The notes beneath the pieces are model-generated. The model saw only the letters and a list, made by a program, of their open reading frames with translations. It did not search any database and had not been told where the DNA came from. A program made the translations under genes and the position numbers. Positions 18,043-28,196 of a DNA stretch of 64,000 bases are shown piece after piece; the stretch's first letter is position 1, and each line of letters starts with the position of its first letter. This DNA comes from DASSUW01 sp963789005. GTDB taxonomy: Bacteria; Actinomycetota; Thermoleophilia; Solirubrobacterales; Solirubrobacteraceae. The stretch covers positions 496,001-560,000 of the forward strand of contig CAWBIZ010000002.1 in assembly GCA_963789005.1 (NCBI GenBank), given 5' to 3'.

Positions 18043-20678
18043 GCGTCACCCCGCAGGTCAACGAGCGGCTGGCCGACCTGACGGCGGCGGGCACCAGCGT
18101 GTGGCTGGACCAGATGCGCCGCGGCATGATCGTCGAGGGCGAGCTCGAGCGCATGGTCACCGAGGACTCGCTGCGCGGCGTCACCTCCAACCCCGCGATC
18201 TTCGAGAAGGCGATCCTCGGCTCCTCGGACTACGACGAAGACCTGGTCGAAGCGTCCCGCGAGGGCCTCTCGGCGCGCGAGGTCTACCGCCGGCTGGCGA
18301 TCAGGGACGTCCAGCTGGCGGCCGACGTGCTGCGCGGCGTCTACGACGAGAGCGGCGGGGTGGACGGCTACGTGTCGCTCGAGGTCGCGCCGCGGCTGGC
18401 GCACGACACCGAGGGCACGCTCGAGCAGGCGCGCATGTACTGGGGGCTGGTCGACCGCCCGAACGTGATGATCAAGATCCCCGCGACCGACGAGGGGATC
18501 CCGGCGATCGAGCAGGCGCTCTACGAAGGCCTCAACATCAACGTCACGCTGCTTTTCGCGGTCTCGTATTACGAGCGCGTGATGGAGGCCTTCATCCGCG
18601 CCAACGAGCGCCGCCAGGCCGATGGCCTGCCGCTCGACCGCCACTCGGTGGCGTCGTTCTTCGTCTCGCGCGTGGACAGCGAGGTCGACAAGCGGCTCGA
18701 GGCGCTCGGGCGCATGGACCTCGCCGGCCGCGCCGGCCTGGCCAACGCGCGCGCCGCCTACCACGCGTTCCGCCGCGTCTTCGACGGCGAGCGCTTCGCC
18801 GCCCTGCGCGAGGCCGGCGCGCCCGTGCAGCGGCCGCTGTGGGCGTCGACGGGCGTCAAGAACCCCGCCTACGACGAGACGATGTACGTCTACGGGCTCG
18901 TCGGGCGTGACACCGTCAACACGATGCCGCTCCCCACCCTGACCGCCGCCGCACGCCAGGGCGAGGTCACGGGCGAGACCGCTGCCGACGATCCCGCCGG
19001 AGACCTCGACGCCCTGCGCGAGGCCGGCATCGACATCGACGACGTCACCGACAAGCTGCTGCGCGACGGCATCGAGGCGTTCCTGGTGCCGATGGCCAAG
19101 CTGCTCGACGGCGTCGAGCGCAAGCGCGAGGGGATCGTCACCAACCGGCCCGATGCGATCGACTCCGACCTGCCTGCGGCGCTCGAGCAGGCGGTGATCG
19201 GCCGGCTGCGGCGGGCTGCCGACGACGACGTCGTGCACCGCCTCTGGCACCGCGACGGGACGCTGTGGGCGCCGCCGGGCACGGCCGAGGTCGAGGACCG
19301 CCTCGGCTGGCTGGACATCTCCGAGAAGATGCTCGACAACGTCGACGCCCTGACCGCGCTGGCGGAGGAGGTCCGCGCCGACGGCTACACCGACGTCGTG
19401 CTGTGCGGGATGGGCGGCTCGAGCCTGGCGCCGGAGGTCTTCCGCCGCTCGTGGCCCGACCAGACGATGACGCTGCACGTGCTCGACTCCACGCATCCCG
19501 ACGTCGTGCACGCCACGCTCGACGCGATCGACCTCGACAAGGCGCTGTTCGTCATCTCCTCGAAGTCGGGCGGCACGGTCGAGACGATGTCGCAGTTCAA
19601 GCTCTTCCACGAGCGCCAGTCGGGCGGCGAGCACTACGTGGCCGTCACCGACCCCGGGACCTCGCTGGCGGAGCTCGGGCGCGAGCACGGCTTCCGGCGC
19701 GTGTTCGAGAACGACTCCGAGATCGGCGGGCGCTACTCGGCGCTCTCCTACTTCGGCCTCGTGCCGGCCGCGCTGATCGGCGTCGACGTCGAGGCGGTGC
19801 TCCAGAGCGCCGAGGTGGCGGTCGCCAACTGCCAGAGCAAGGAGGACAACGCCGGGCTGTGGCTGGGGATCGCGCTCGGCGAGCTGGCCCGCAACGGGCG
19901 CGACAAGCTCACGTTCGTGGTCGACCCGCCGCTGGCCGCGTTCGGCCTCTGGGCCGAGCAGCTGGTCGCCGAGTCGACGGGCAAGCTCGGCCGCGGCATC
20001 CTGCCGATCGCCGACGAGCCGCTCGTCGACCCGGGCGCCTACGGGCCCGACCGCGTGTTCCTGCACATCGCCATGGGCGACGAGGGGATGGAGGCGAAGG
20101 TCGCGGCGCTGCGCAAGGCCGGGCACCCGACGATCACCGTGCGGGCCGAGGGCCCCGCGGACCTCGGCCGGATCTTCTTCTACTCGGAGTTCGCCACCGC
20201 GGTGGCCGGCTGGGTGCTCGAGCTCAACCCGTTCGACCAGCCGAACGTGCAGGAGGCCAAGGACAACACCAACCGGGTCCTGAACGAAGGCCCTGGCGAC
20301 CTCGATCCCGGCGATCTCGACGAGCTGCTGTCGGGCATCGAGCCCCCGAGCTACGTGGCGATCCTCGCCTACGTGCCGTACAGCGAGGAGGTCGACGCCG
20401 GGGCGGCGCGCCTGCGCGAGCGGCTGATCACCGAGCACGGCGTCGCGACGACGTTCGGCTACGGCCCGCGCTACCTGCATTCGACGGGCCAGTTCCACAA
20501 GGGCGGCCCCGGGGCCGGCCGCTTCGTCGAGATCGTCGACGAGCCGCAGAACGACTTGCCGGTCCCCGGCGAGCCCTACACGTTCGGCACGCTGATCCGG
20601 GCGCAGGCCGACGGCGACCTGCAGACGCTGCGCGCCCACGGCCTCGGCGCCGTGCGCGTCGGGAAGGAGATCCTCTGA
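18039..20678 (+). CDS. tal-pgi: bifunctional transaldolase / glucose-6-phosphate isomerase fusion
   Basis: An 879-aa fusion. Residues about 1-365 are transaldolase: TSNPAIFEKAI near 48-58 and the Schiff-base lysine in NVMIKIPATDEG, about 146. Residues about 375-879 are glucose-6-phosphate isomerase: GMGGSSLAPE about 455-464, SSKSGGTVET about 507-516, and GGRYSALSYFGL. The fusion would return pentose-pathway fructose-6-phosphate directly to glucose-6-phosphate, cycling carbon through the oxidative branch. Such fusions are known in some bacteria. It starts by ATGA overlap with tkt and overlaps gnd by one base. Confidence 0.93.
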
Positions 20679-21592
20679 TGCAACTCGGCTTCATCGGGCT
20701 CGGCAAGATGGGCGGCAACATGGTCCATCGCATCCATCGCGACTCGGACCACCAGGTCATCGCGTTCGACTTCAGCGCCGACGCAGTGAGCGCCGCCGAG
20801 GGCCACGGGGCGACCGGCGCGTCGGGGCTCGAGGACCTCGTCGCCAAGCTCGACCCGCCGCGCACCGTGTGGGTCATGGTCCCGGCCGGCGACCCCACGG
20901 AGCAGACGGTGAACGCGCTCGCCGATCTGATGGACGAGGGCGACACGATCGTCGACGGCGGGAACACCAACTGGCACGACGACGTGCGCCGCGCCTCCGC
21001 GCTGGATCAGCGCGGCATCCACTACGTCGACGTCGGCACCTCGGGCGGCGTGTGGGGGCTCGAGGTCGGCTATTGCATGATGGTCGGCGGCCACGAGGAG
21101 AGCGTCCAGCGGCTGGCCCCGATCCTCGACGTGCTCGCCCCGCCCGACGGCTGGCGGCGCTTCGGCGACGCCGGCGCCGGCCACTTCGTGAAGATGGTCC
21201 ACAACGGGGTGGAGTACGGGATCATGCAGGCCTACGGCGAGGGCTTCGAGCTGATGTACAAGTCGAAGTTCGACATCGAGCTCAAGGAGGTCGCCGGGCT
21301 CTGGCAGCGCGGGTCGGTGGTGCGCTCGTGGCTGTGCGAGCTGGCCGAGCGGGCGTTCGCGGAGGAGGGCAACGACCTCGCCGACCTCGGCGCCAGCGTG
21401 TCGGACTCCGGCGAGGGCCGCTGGACGATCATCGACGGGATCGACCTCGACGTCCCGACCCCGGTCATCACCGCCTCGCTGTACGCGCGCTTCTACTCGC
21501 GCGGCGAGGGCGAGTACACGCACAAGGTGCTCGCCGCGCTGCGCAACCAGTTCGGCGGCCACGCGGTCGAGCGGGCGGCAGGGGGCGGCTGA
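20678..21592 (+). CDS. gnd: 6-phosphogluconate dehydrogenase, short form
   Basis: Decarboxylating dehydrogenase that makes ribulose-5-phosphate, 304 aa. This is the short (GndA-like) form and lacks the C-terminal tail of the about 470-aa enzyme. Visible motifs are the nucleotide-binding GFIGLGKMGGNM (about 4-15), DGGNTNWHDD, GTSGGVWGLEVGY and the catalytic lysine in GHFVKMVHNGVEYG. After strand beta-2 the sequence reads IAFDFS, with an aspartate where NADP enzymes carry NR, so NAD+ preference is likely by inference. It overlaps both neighbours by one base (TGATG). Confidence 0.93.
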   Translation: MQLGFIGLGKMGGNMVHRIHRDSDHQVIAFDFSADAVSAAEGHGATGASGLEDLVAKLDPPRTVWVMVPAGDPTEQTVNALADLMDEGDTIVDGGNTNWHDDVRRASALDQRGIHYVDVGTSGGVWGLEVGYCMMVGGHEESVQRLAPILDVLAPPDGWRRFGDAGAGHFVKMVHNGVEYGIMQAYGEGFELMYKSKFDIELKEVAGLWQRGSVVRSWLCELAERAFAEEGNDLADLGASVSDSGEGRWTIIDGIDLDVPTPVITASLYARFYSRGEGEYTHKVLAALRNQFGGHAVERAAGGG

Positions 21593-23115
21593 TGGCGGTC
21601 GCCACCGAGAACCCGCTGGTCGAGGGCCTCGAGCGGCTTCCCGTCCCGCCGACCACCCTGGTGATCTTCGGCGCGTCGGGCGACCTCGCGCGCCGCAAGC
21701 TCCTGCCCGCGCTCTACAACCTCGCGCACGAGGGCGCGCTGCCGGAGCGCTTCAACCTGATCGGGGTCTCGCGCCGCGACCTGTCCGACGAGGAGTTCCG
21801 CACGCAGGCGCGCGAGTCGATCGCGGAGTTCTCGCGCAGCAAGCCCTCCGACGCGGTGCTCGACGGGCTGATCGAGCGGATGCGCTACATCGGCAACCCG
21901 TTCGACGACGTCGAGGGCTACGCGAAGATCGGCGAAGCGCTCGACGCGCTCGACGAGGAGGCGGGGCTGCCGCTGAACCGCGTCTACTACCTCTCGACCG
22001 CGCCGGAGTTCTTCCCGACCATCACCGAGGCGCTGAAGGCCAACGGGCTCGACCGCCACGAGGGCTCCGAGGTGCGGGTCGTGATCGAGAAGCCGTTCGG
22101 CACCGACCTGGCGTCGGCGCGGTCGCTCCAGGATGTCGTGCACTCGGCCTTCCGCGAGGGCCAGATCTTCCGCATCGACCACTACCTGGGCAAGGAGACC
22201 GTCCAGAACGTGATGGCGTTCCGGTTCGCGAACTACATGTTCGAGCCGGTCTGGAACCGCAACTACATCGACCACATCCAGATCACCGCGGCGGAGGACA
22301 TCGGGATCGGCTCGCGCGCCGGCTACTACGACAGCTCGGGGGCGCTGCGCGACCTCGTCCAGAACCACATGCTCCAGCTGCTCACGCTCGTGTGCATGGA
22401 GCCGCCCGCCTCCTTCCACGCCAAGCAGGTGCGCGACGAGAAGGTCAAGGTGCTGCAGGCGATCGAGCCGCCGAAGCCCGAGCAGGTCGAGCGGATGAGC
22501 GTGCGCGCGCGCTACACGGCCGGCATGTCGGCCGGGCAGGAGGTGCCCGGCTACCTGCAGGAGGAGGACGTGCCGGACGACTCGCAGACCGAGACCTACG
22601 CCGCGCTGCGGCTGGAGGTCCAGAACTGGCGCTGGGCGGGCGTGCCGATCTTCCTGCGCACGGGCAAGCGGCTGGCGCGCAAGGTGACGGAGATCGCCGT
22701 CCAGCTCAAGCCGGTCCCGCACATGGCCTTCCAGTCCAAGGGCTCGGTCGGCGTCCAGCCCAACCAGCTGATCCTGACCGTGCAGCCGAACGAGGGCGTC
22801 TCGCTGTCGCTGGGCGCGAAGATCCCCGGCGCGAGCATGCGGATCCGGCCGGTGAACATGGAGTTCCTCTACGGGACGTCGTTCCTGTCGCAGTCGCCGG
22901 AGGCGTACGAGCGGCTGATCCTCGACGCCATGCGCGGCGACGCGACGCTCTTCACCCGCAACGACGAGGTCGACGCCCAGTGGTCGATCATCGACCCGAT
23001 CCTGCAGGCGTGGCACGAGGGCCGCCCGCCGGTGACCGAGTACGAGGCCGGCACCCCGGGGCCCGCCGACGCCGACGCGCTGCTCGGCGAGACCCGCCGC
23101 TGGAGGCCGCTCTAG
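21592..23115 (+). CDS. zwf: glucose-6-phosphate 1-dehydrogenase
   Basis: First enzyme of the oxidative pentose phosphate branch, 507 aa. It has the nucleotide-binding FGASGDLARRKLLPALYNL (about 23-41), the active-site signature RIDHYLGKE (about 194-202) and the EKPFGTDLASA motif before it. Length is typical. OpcA, the allosteric partner of Zwf in actinobacteria and cyanobacteria, is encoded directly downstream, 26 bp away. The start overlaps the gnd stop by one base. Confidence 0.96.
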   Translation: MAVATENPLVEGLERLPVPPTTLVIFGASGDLARRKLLPALYNLAHEGALPERFNLIGVSRRDLSDEEFRTQARESIAEFSRSKPSDAVLDGLIERMRYIGNPFDDVEGYAKIGEALDALDEEAGLPLNRVYYLSTAPEFFPTITEALKANGLDRHEGSEVRVVIEKPFGTDLASARSLQDVVHSAFREGQIFRIDHYLGKETVQNVMAFRFANYMFEPVWNRNYIDHIQITAAEDIGIGSRAGYYDSSGALRDLVQNHMLQLLTLVCMEPPASFHAKQVRDEKVKVLQAIEPPKPEQVERMSVRARYTAGMSAGQEVPGYLQEEDVPDDSQTETYAALRLEVQNWRWAGVPIFLRTGKRLARKVTEIAVQLKPVPHMAFQSKGSVGVQPNQLILTVQPNEGVSLSLGAKIPGASMRIRPVNMEFLYGTSFLSQSPEAYERLILDAMRGDATLFTRNDEVDAQWSIIDPILQAWHEGRPPVTEYEAGTPGPADADALLGETRRWRPL

Positions 23116-23141
23116 GTGGCCGCCTCCGGGAGGGACTGCTG

Positions 23142-24194
23142 ATGGACGAGGTCTGGTCGGAGCGCGACACGAGCCCGTCGAAGATCGAGGCGGCGCTGCG
23201 GCAGATCGTCGTCGAGCACCACCACTCGGACCATCCGTTCGTGCCCGCCCGCGTGCTCAACGTCGTGGTGGTCGTGGACGCCGAGTTCCGGGGCGAGATC
23301 GAGAACCGCTTCGAGCGCGTCGGCCGCTACAACCCGTCGCGGCTCGTGCTCTGCGCGGTCGAGCCGGGGCGCACGACGATCGACGCCTGGGCCGGGGTCG
23401 GGACCGACGACGCCGAGCCCATGCCGGGCCACATCGCGGTCGCGCGCGAGCGCGTCGAGCTCGAGATCGGCGACAAGCACCTGCCGAAGCTCGACACGAT
23501 CGTCGACCCGCTGCTCGTCCCCGACCTGGCGACCATGGTGTGGGCGCCGCACGGCCACCGCGAGGCGGTCGACGCGCTGCGGCGGCTGGCCCAGATCGTG
23601 CTCGTCGACACCCAGGACGAGCCGGACGTCGCGGGGTCGCTGGGACGCGTCGCCGAGCTGTCCGAGAACGCCTACGTGGTCGACCTCGCGTGGCTGCGCT
23701 CGACGCCGTGGCGCGAGCGCGTGGCGGCCGCCTTCGACCCGCCGCCGCTGCGCAACGCGCTCGACGGCGTGTCGTCGGTCACCGTCCGCCACCGCGAGGA
23801 CTCGCTGTCGGCGGCGCTGCTGTTCTGCGGCTGGCTGTCGTCGCGGCTGGGCTGGAAGCCGGGGTCGCTGTCGGCGTCGGGCCGCGGGCACAGCGGCCAT
23901 GCGCGGGCGCGCCGCCAGGAGGTCAAGATCCGGCTCGACCCGATCGAGCAGAACGCTCCCGGGCTGGGGGGCGTGACGATCGAGACGGCGTCCGGCGAGA
24001 CGATGTCGCTGGACCGTGCGCCAGGCGGGCTGCGGGCGGTGCGGCGCACCCGCGACGGGACCGAGCAGGCCTGGACCGTGCTCGGCGCCTCGCGCGGCGA
24101 GGGCGGCATCCTCGGCGAGGGCGTGCGCCAGGCGCTGCTCCGCGACCCCACCTACCGGCCCGCGCTGGAGTGTGCTCGCGTGTGGGCTTCATGA
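23142..24194 (+). CDS. opcA: glucose-6-phosphate dehydrogenase assembly protein OpcA
   Basis: A 350-aa non-catalytic protein that promotes Zwf activity. It carries the family-typical opening (SPSKIEAALRQIVVEHH, then RVLNVVVVVD) and the central NPSRLVLCAVEPGR and LDTIVDPLLVPDLATMVWAP blocks. It sits directly after zwf and before pgl, as in other actinobacteria. The ATG at 23142 follows a GGGAGGGA ribosome binding site. OpcA is largely confined to actinobacteria and cyanobacteria, which helps place the organism. Confidence 0.92.
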   Translation: MDEVWSERDTSPSKIEAALRQIVVEHHHSDHPFVPARVLNVVVVVDAEFRGEIENRFERVGRYNPSRLVLCAVEPGRTTIDAWAGVGTDDAEPMPGHIAVARERVELEIGDKHLPKLDTIVDPLLVPDLATMVWAPHGHREAVDALRRLAQIVLVDTQDEPDVAGSLGRVAELSENAYVVDLAWLRSTPWRERVAAAFDPPPLRNALDGVSSVTVRHREDSLSAALLFCGWLSSRLGWKPGSLSASGRGHSGHARARRQEVKIRLDPIEQNAPGLGGVTIETASGETMSLDRAPGGLRAVRRTRDGTEQAWTVLGASRGEGGILGEGVRQALLRDPTYRPALECARVWAS

Positions 24195-24228
24195 TCGGCC
24201 GCGGTCGTTGCCCCGCGGCGGGGGTCTC

Positions 24229-24894
24229 GTGAACGTCGAGGTGCTCGACGACCCGGGCGCGGTCGTCGCCGACCTGCTCGTCGACGCCGCCGGGGCGGGC
24301 GGGCATCTCGTCATCACCGGCGGCTCGTCGCCGCGGGTGGCGTACGAGCGGGCGGCCGCCCGCGACGCGGACTGGAGCGGCGTGACCGTGTGGTTCTCCG
24401 ACGAGCGCTGCGTGCCGCCCGACCACGAATGGTCGAACTTCGGGATGGCCGACCGGGCGCTGCTCTCGCGGCTCCAGAAGCCGCCGCAGGTGCTGCGCAT
24501 GGAGGGCGAGCGCGGCCACGAGGAGGGCGCGGCCGCGTACGAGCGCGAGCTGCGCGAGCGCGAGGCGCGCTTCGACCTCGTGCTGCTCGGCCTCGGGCCG
24601 GACGCGCACACGGCCTCGCTCTTCCCGGGCAAGCCCGAGGCGGCGACCGACGATCGGCTGGTCGTCGGCGTTCCCGAGGCCGGGATGGAGCCGCAGGTCC
24701 CGCGGATCTCGCTCGCCCTGCCCGTCCTCAACAGCGCCCGCCACGTCGTCTTCCTCGTCACCGGGCCCGACAAGGCGCCGGCCGTCGCCCGCGCCTTCGG
24801 CGAGTCGCCCGACCCGAGCTCACCCGCCGCGCACGTCCGCCCGTCGGGCGAGCTCACCGTCCTCCTCGACCCGGCCGCGGCGGCGGAGCTGTGA
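24229..24894 (+). CDS. pgl: 6-phosphogluconolactonase
   Basis: Hydrolyses 6-phosphogluconolactone between Zwf and Gnd; 221 aa. It has the sugar-isomerase-like fold of the NagB/Pgl superfamily: LVITGGSSPRVAYE (about 25-38), WFSDERCVPPDHEWSNFGM (about 58-76) and the LLGLGPDAHTASLFPG signature (about 121-136). The GTG at 24229 is the first start that keeps the N-terminal strand; no start in another frame gives this protein. It overlaps the ROK kinase start (GTGA). Confidence 0.92.
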   Translation: MNVEVLDDPGAVVADLLVDAAGAGGHLVITGGSSPRVAYERAAARDADWSGVTVWFSDERCVPPDHEWSNFGMADRALLSRLQKPPQVLRMEGERGHEEGAAAYERELREREARFDLVLLGLGPDAHTASLFPGKPEAATDDRLVVGVPEAGMEPQVPRISLALPVLNSARHVVFLVTGPDKAPAVARAFGESPDPSSPAAHVRPSGELTVLLDPAAAAEL

Positions 24895-25886
24895 GCGACC
24901 AGTTCATCGGCATCGACGTGGGCGGCACGAAGATCGCCTGCGCGACGCTCCAGGACGGCCGGCTCAGCGAGTCGCACCTCCAGCACACCGAGCTGCAGAG
25001 CCAGGAACGGCTCGTCGAGCAGCTGATCGCGGCCGTCGAGCAGGCGCGCACGCCGGACTCGCGCGCCGTCGGCGTCGGCGTGCCGTCGCTGATCGAGTTC
25101 GCCACCGGCCGCATCCGCTCGAGCGTCAACATCCCGCTGACGGACGTGCCCCTGCGCGAGCTGCTGACCGAGCGCGTCGGGATGCCCGTCTACGTCGAGA
25201 ACGACGCGTCGTCGGCCGCGCTCGCCGAGGCTTTCCACGAGGGCCGCATGGCCGTCCCGCACCTCGTGATGTTCACGATCGGCACCGGCGTGGGCGGCGG
25301 CCTGGTGCTCAACGGCCGCCTCTACCGCGGCGCCACCGGCACGGCCGCGGAGGTCGGGCACACGATCGTCGGCCTCCCGCTCGAGGACGGAGCGCCCGAC
25401 CACGGCGGCGTCTTCCCGCAGCCGGGCTCGCTCGAGGTCCTGGCCTCGGGCACGGCGCTCGACCGGCTCGCAGAGCAGGCGGCACAGAAGGATCCGAACT
25501 CGTTCCTCGGCCGGCGGCTCACACGCGACGGCGGGGTGACCGGGCATGACGTGGTGGACGGCGCGCGCGACGGCGACGAGGCGTCGATCCGCTGCCTGCG
25601 GATCCTCGGCGAGCGGCTCGGCATCGGGATCGCCAACGCGATCACGATGTTCGACCCGCTGGAGGTCGTCGTCGGCGGCGGCGTGTCGGCTGCCGGGGAG
25701 CTTCTGCTCGGGCCGGCGCGCGAGACGGCGTGGAAGTACGCGGTGCCGGGCGCCGGCTCGAAGTGCGAGATCCGCCTGGCGCGCCACGGGCCGCGCGCCG
25801 GCGTGCTGGGCGCCGCGCTGCTCGCGGCGCAGGAGTACGCGGAGGAGACCGGGAAGGCGATGGAGGAAGCGGTGGAGGGCCGATGA
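24891..25886 (+). CDS. ROK-family sugar kinase (probable glucokinase) lacking the zinc motif
   Basis: A 331-aa kinase with the ROK/actin-fold phosphate motifs GIDVGGTKIA (about 6-15), VENDASSAALAE and IGTGVGGGLVLNG, and the conserved histidine in AEVGHTIV. Position within the pentose phosphate operon argues for glucose phosphorylation. Unusually, the CxCGxxGCxE zinc site that normally follows the GH motif is absent: the corresponding segment reads GVFPQPGSLEVLASG with no cysteine, although the trailing LE...SG is kept. It overlaps pgl (GTGA) and rpiB (ATGA). Confidence 0.85.
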   Translation: MSDQFIGIDVGGTKIACATLQDGRLSESHLQHTELQSQERLVEQLIAAVEQARTPDSRAVGVGVPSLIEFATGRIRSSVNIPLTDVPLRELLTERVGMPVYVENDASSAALAEAFHEGRMAVPHLVMFTIGTGVGGGLVLNGRLYRGATGTAAEVGHTIVGLPLEDGAPDHGGVFPQPGSLEVLASGTALDRLAEQAAQKDPNSFLGRRLTRDGGVTGHDVVDGARDGDEASIRCLRILGERLGIGIANAITMFDPLEVVVGGGVSAAGELLLGPARETAWKYAVPGAGSKCEIRLARHGPRAGVLGAALLAAQEYAEETGKAMEEAVEGR

Positions 25887-26338
25887 GAGTGGCGTGCGCG
25901 TTCGACCATGCGGGGTTCCCGCTGAAGTCGCTGGTCCTCGAGGTCGTCGCCGGGGAGGGGCACGAGACGGTCGACCTCGGCACCAACTCGGCCGACCCGG
26001 TCGACTATCCGGACATCGCGCGCGCGGGAGCGGACGCCGTGCGCGAGGGCCGCGCCGACCGCGCCGTGGTCGTCTGCGGGTCGGGCGCCGGCGTCGCCGT
26101 CGCGGCCTGCAAGGTCCCCGGCATCCGCGCCACCTGCGCGCACGACACGTACACGGCGCGCCAGTGCGTCGAGCACGACGACGTCAACGTGCTCTGCCTC
26201 GGCGCACGCGTGATCGGGCCAGCGCTCGCCTCCGACTGCATCCGCTCGTTCCTCGGCGCGCAGTTCACCGGCGAGGAGCGGCACGTGCGGCGGCTGGAGA
26301 AGATCGCGGCGATCGAGCGCGAGTTCGCGCGGGTCTAG
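25883..26338 (+). CDS. rpiB: ribose-5-phosphate isomerase B (RpiB/LacAB family)
   Basis: A 151-aa isomerase interconverting ribose-5-phosphate and ribulose-5-phosphate. It carries the FDHAGFPLK opening (about 6-14), the catalytic cysteine in VVVCGSGAGV (about 68-77), the KVPGIRAT loop, and HDTYTARQCVEHDDVNVLCLG, typical of RpiB. It provides the isomerase step missing between Gnd and Tkt. It starts by ATGA overlap with the ROK kinase, and the GH15 gene follows with no gap. Confidence 0.92.
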   Translation: MRVACAFDHAGFPLKSLVLEVVAGEGHETVDLGTNSADPVDYPDIARAGADAVREGRADRAVVVCGSGAGVAVAACKVPGIRATCAHDTYTARQCVEHDDVNVLCLGARVIGPALASDCIRSFLGAQFTGEERHVRRLEKIAAIEREFARV

Positions 26339-28186
26339 ATGGCCGACGCCGCGGATCTTCGGCAGGCGTACCTGCCGATCGCCGAGCACGGCCTCGTCGG
26401 CGACCTCCACACCGTCGCGCTCGTCGGCACGACGGGGACGATCGACTGGTACTGCTGCCCCGCGTTCGACTCGCCGAGCGTGTTCGGGTGCATCCTCGAC
26501 GCCGACGAGGGCGGCTTCTACGCGCTGCGGCCCGATAGCGAGGACTGGACGTCGAAGCAGCTGTACTTCCCGGACACCAACATCCTCATCACTCGCTTCT
26601 TCAGCCAGGACGGTGTGGGCGAGGTGCAGGACTTCATGCCGATCGAGGCGGTGGCGACCGGGATGCATCGCCACCGCCTGCTCCGGCGCGTGGTCATGGT
26701 GCGCGGCGAGATGCGGTTCTCGATCGAGGTCCAGCCGCGGTTCGACTACGGGCGGGCTGCCCACGAGGTCGAGATGCATCCGCACGGCGTGCTCTTCCGC
26801 TCGCCGGACCTGACGCTCGCGCTCGAGGGCGCGATCGCCAAGGCGATGGGGTCCAGCGGGAGGCTCGAGCGCCGCGAGGGCGGCATCCGCGCCACGTTCG
26901 ACCTCGCGGCCGGCGACTCGCAGACGTTCGTGCTCGAGCGCGTGCCGGAGGATCACATCTGCCGGCCGTATCCCGAGCACGAGACGGCCGCCTCGTTCGA
27001 CGCCACCGTGCACTACTGGCGCCGCTGGGTCGGGCAGTCGGGCTACAAGGGGCGCTGGCGGGAGATGGTCCAGCGCTCGGCGCTGACCTTGAAGCTGCTG
27101 ACGTACGCGCCGACGGGCGCGCTCGTGGCCGCGCCGACGACGTCGCTCCCCGAGCAGCTCGGCGGCGAGCGCAACTGGGACTACCGCTACACCTGGATCC
27201 GCGACGCGGCGTTCTCGCTGTACGGGCTGCTGCGGCTCGGCTACACCGAGGAAGCCGCCGCCTTCATGGGCTGGCTGACCGACCGCACGCGCGAGTGGAA
27301 GCTCGGGCCGTCGGGCCCGCTGCAGATCATGTACGGCATTGACGGGCGCGCCGACCTGCCGGAGTTCGAGCACCCCACGTGGTCGGGCTACCGCGACTCG
27401 GCGCCGGTCCGGATCGGCAACGCCGCGGCCGACCAGCGCCAGCTCGACATCTACGGCGAGATGATCGACTCGATCTACCTCTACAACAAGTACGGCAGCC
27501 CGATCCACTACGAGACGTGGGAGAACGTCCGCCGCATCGTCGACTGGCTATGCGAGAACTGGGACCAGGCCGACGAGGGGATCTGGGAGACGCGCGGCGG
27601 GCGCAAGGACTTCACCTACTCGCGCCTGATGTCGTGGGTGGCGATCGAGCGGGCGATCCGCATGAATCGCGCGCGCGGGCTGCCGGGCGACATCGTCCGC
27701 TGGCTCGGCGAGCGCGACCGGATCTACAACCAGATCATGAAGCGCGGCTGGAACGAGAAGCGCGGCGCGTTCGTGCAGCACTACGGCTCCGACGTCCTCG
27801 ACGCGTCGGTGCTGCTGATGCCCTTGACGCTGTTCATCGCGCCGCGGGACCCGCGCTGGCTGTCGACGCTCGAGGCGATCGGCGACGAGCTGGTCTCCGA
27901 CTCGCTGGTCTACCGCTACAACATCGAGGCGTCACCCGACGGGCTGCGCGGCGACGAGGGGACGTTCTCGATCTGCTCGTTCTGGTACGTGGAGGCGTTG
28001 ACGCGGGCGGGCCAGCTCGACGAGGCGCGGCTGGCGTTCGAGAAGATGCTCACCTACGCCAACCACCTCGGGCTGTACTCCGAGGAGGTCGGGCCGACGG
28101 GCGAGCAGCTCGGCAACTTCCCGCAGGCGTTCACGCATCTGGCGCTGATCAGCGCGGCGTACAACCTCAACCGGGCTCTCGGGTGA
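26339..28186 (+). CDS. glycoside hydrolase family 15 (glucoamylase/trehalase-like)
   Basis: A 615-aa cytoplasmic GH15 protein without a signal peptide. The N-terminal beta-domain opens with YLPIAEHGLVGDLHTVALVG and GTIDWYCCPAFDSPSVF. The (alpha/alpha)6 barrel contains RNWDYRYTWIRDAAFSLYGL (about 279-298), the acid-region DEGIWETRGG (about 405-414) and the base-region LYSEEVGPTGEQLGNFPQAF near the C-terminus. Close actinobacterial relatives include trehalases and glucoamylases; which bond is cut cannot be decided here. As the last gene of the operon it would release glucose for the ROK kinase. The ATG directly abuts the rpiB stop. Confidence 0.88.
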   Translation: MADAADLRQAYLPIAEHGLVGDLHTVALVGTTGTIDWYCCPAFDSPSVFGCILDADEGGFYALRPDSEDWTSKQLYFPDTNILITRFFSQDGVGEVQDFMPIEAVATGMHRHRLLRRVVMVRGEMRFSIEVQPRFDYGRAAHEVEMHPHGVLFRSPDLTLALEGAIAKAMGSSGRLERREGGIRATFDLAAGDSQTFVLERVPEDHICRPYPEHETAASFDATVHYWRRWVGQSGYKGRWREMVQRSALTLKLLTYAPTGALVAAPTTSLPEQLGGERNWDYRYTWIRDAAFSLYGLLRLGYTEEAAAFMGWLTDRTREWKLGPSGPLQIMYGIDGRADLPEFEHPTWSGYRDSAPVRIGNAAADQRQLDIYGEMIDSIYLYNKYGSPIHYETWENVRRIVDWLCENWDQADEGIWETRGGRKDFTYSRLMSWVAIERAIRMNRARGLPGDIVRWLGERDRIYNQIMKRGWNEKRGAFVQHYGSDVLDASVLLMPLTLFIAPRDPRWLSTLEAIGDELVSDSLVYRYNIEASPDGLRGDEGTFSICSFWYVEALTRAGQLDEARLAFEKMLTYANHLGLYSEEVGPTGEQLGNFPQAFTHLALISAAYNLNRALG

Positions 28187-28196
28187 TACTGCAGCC

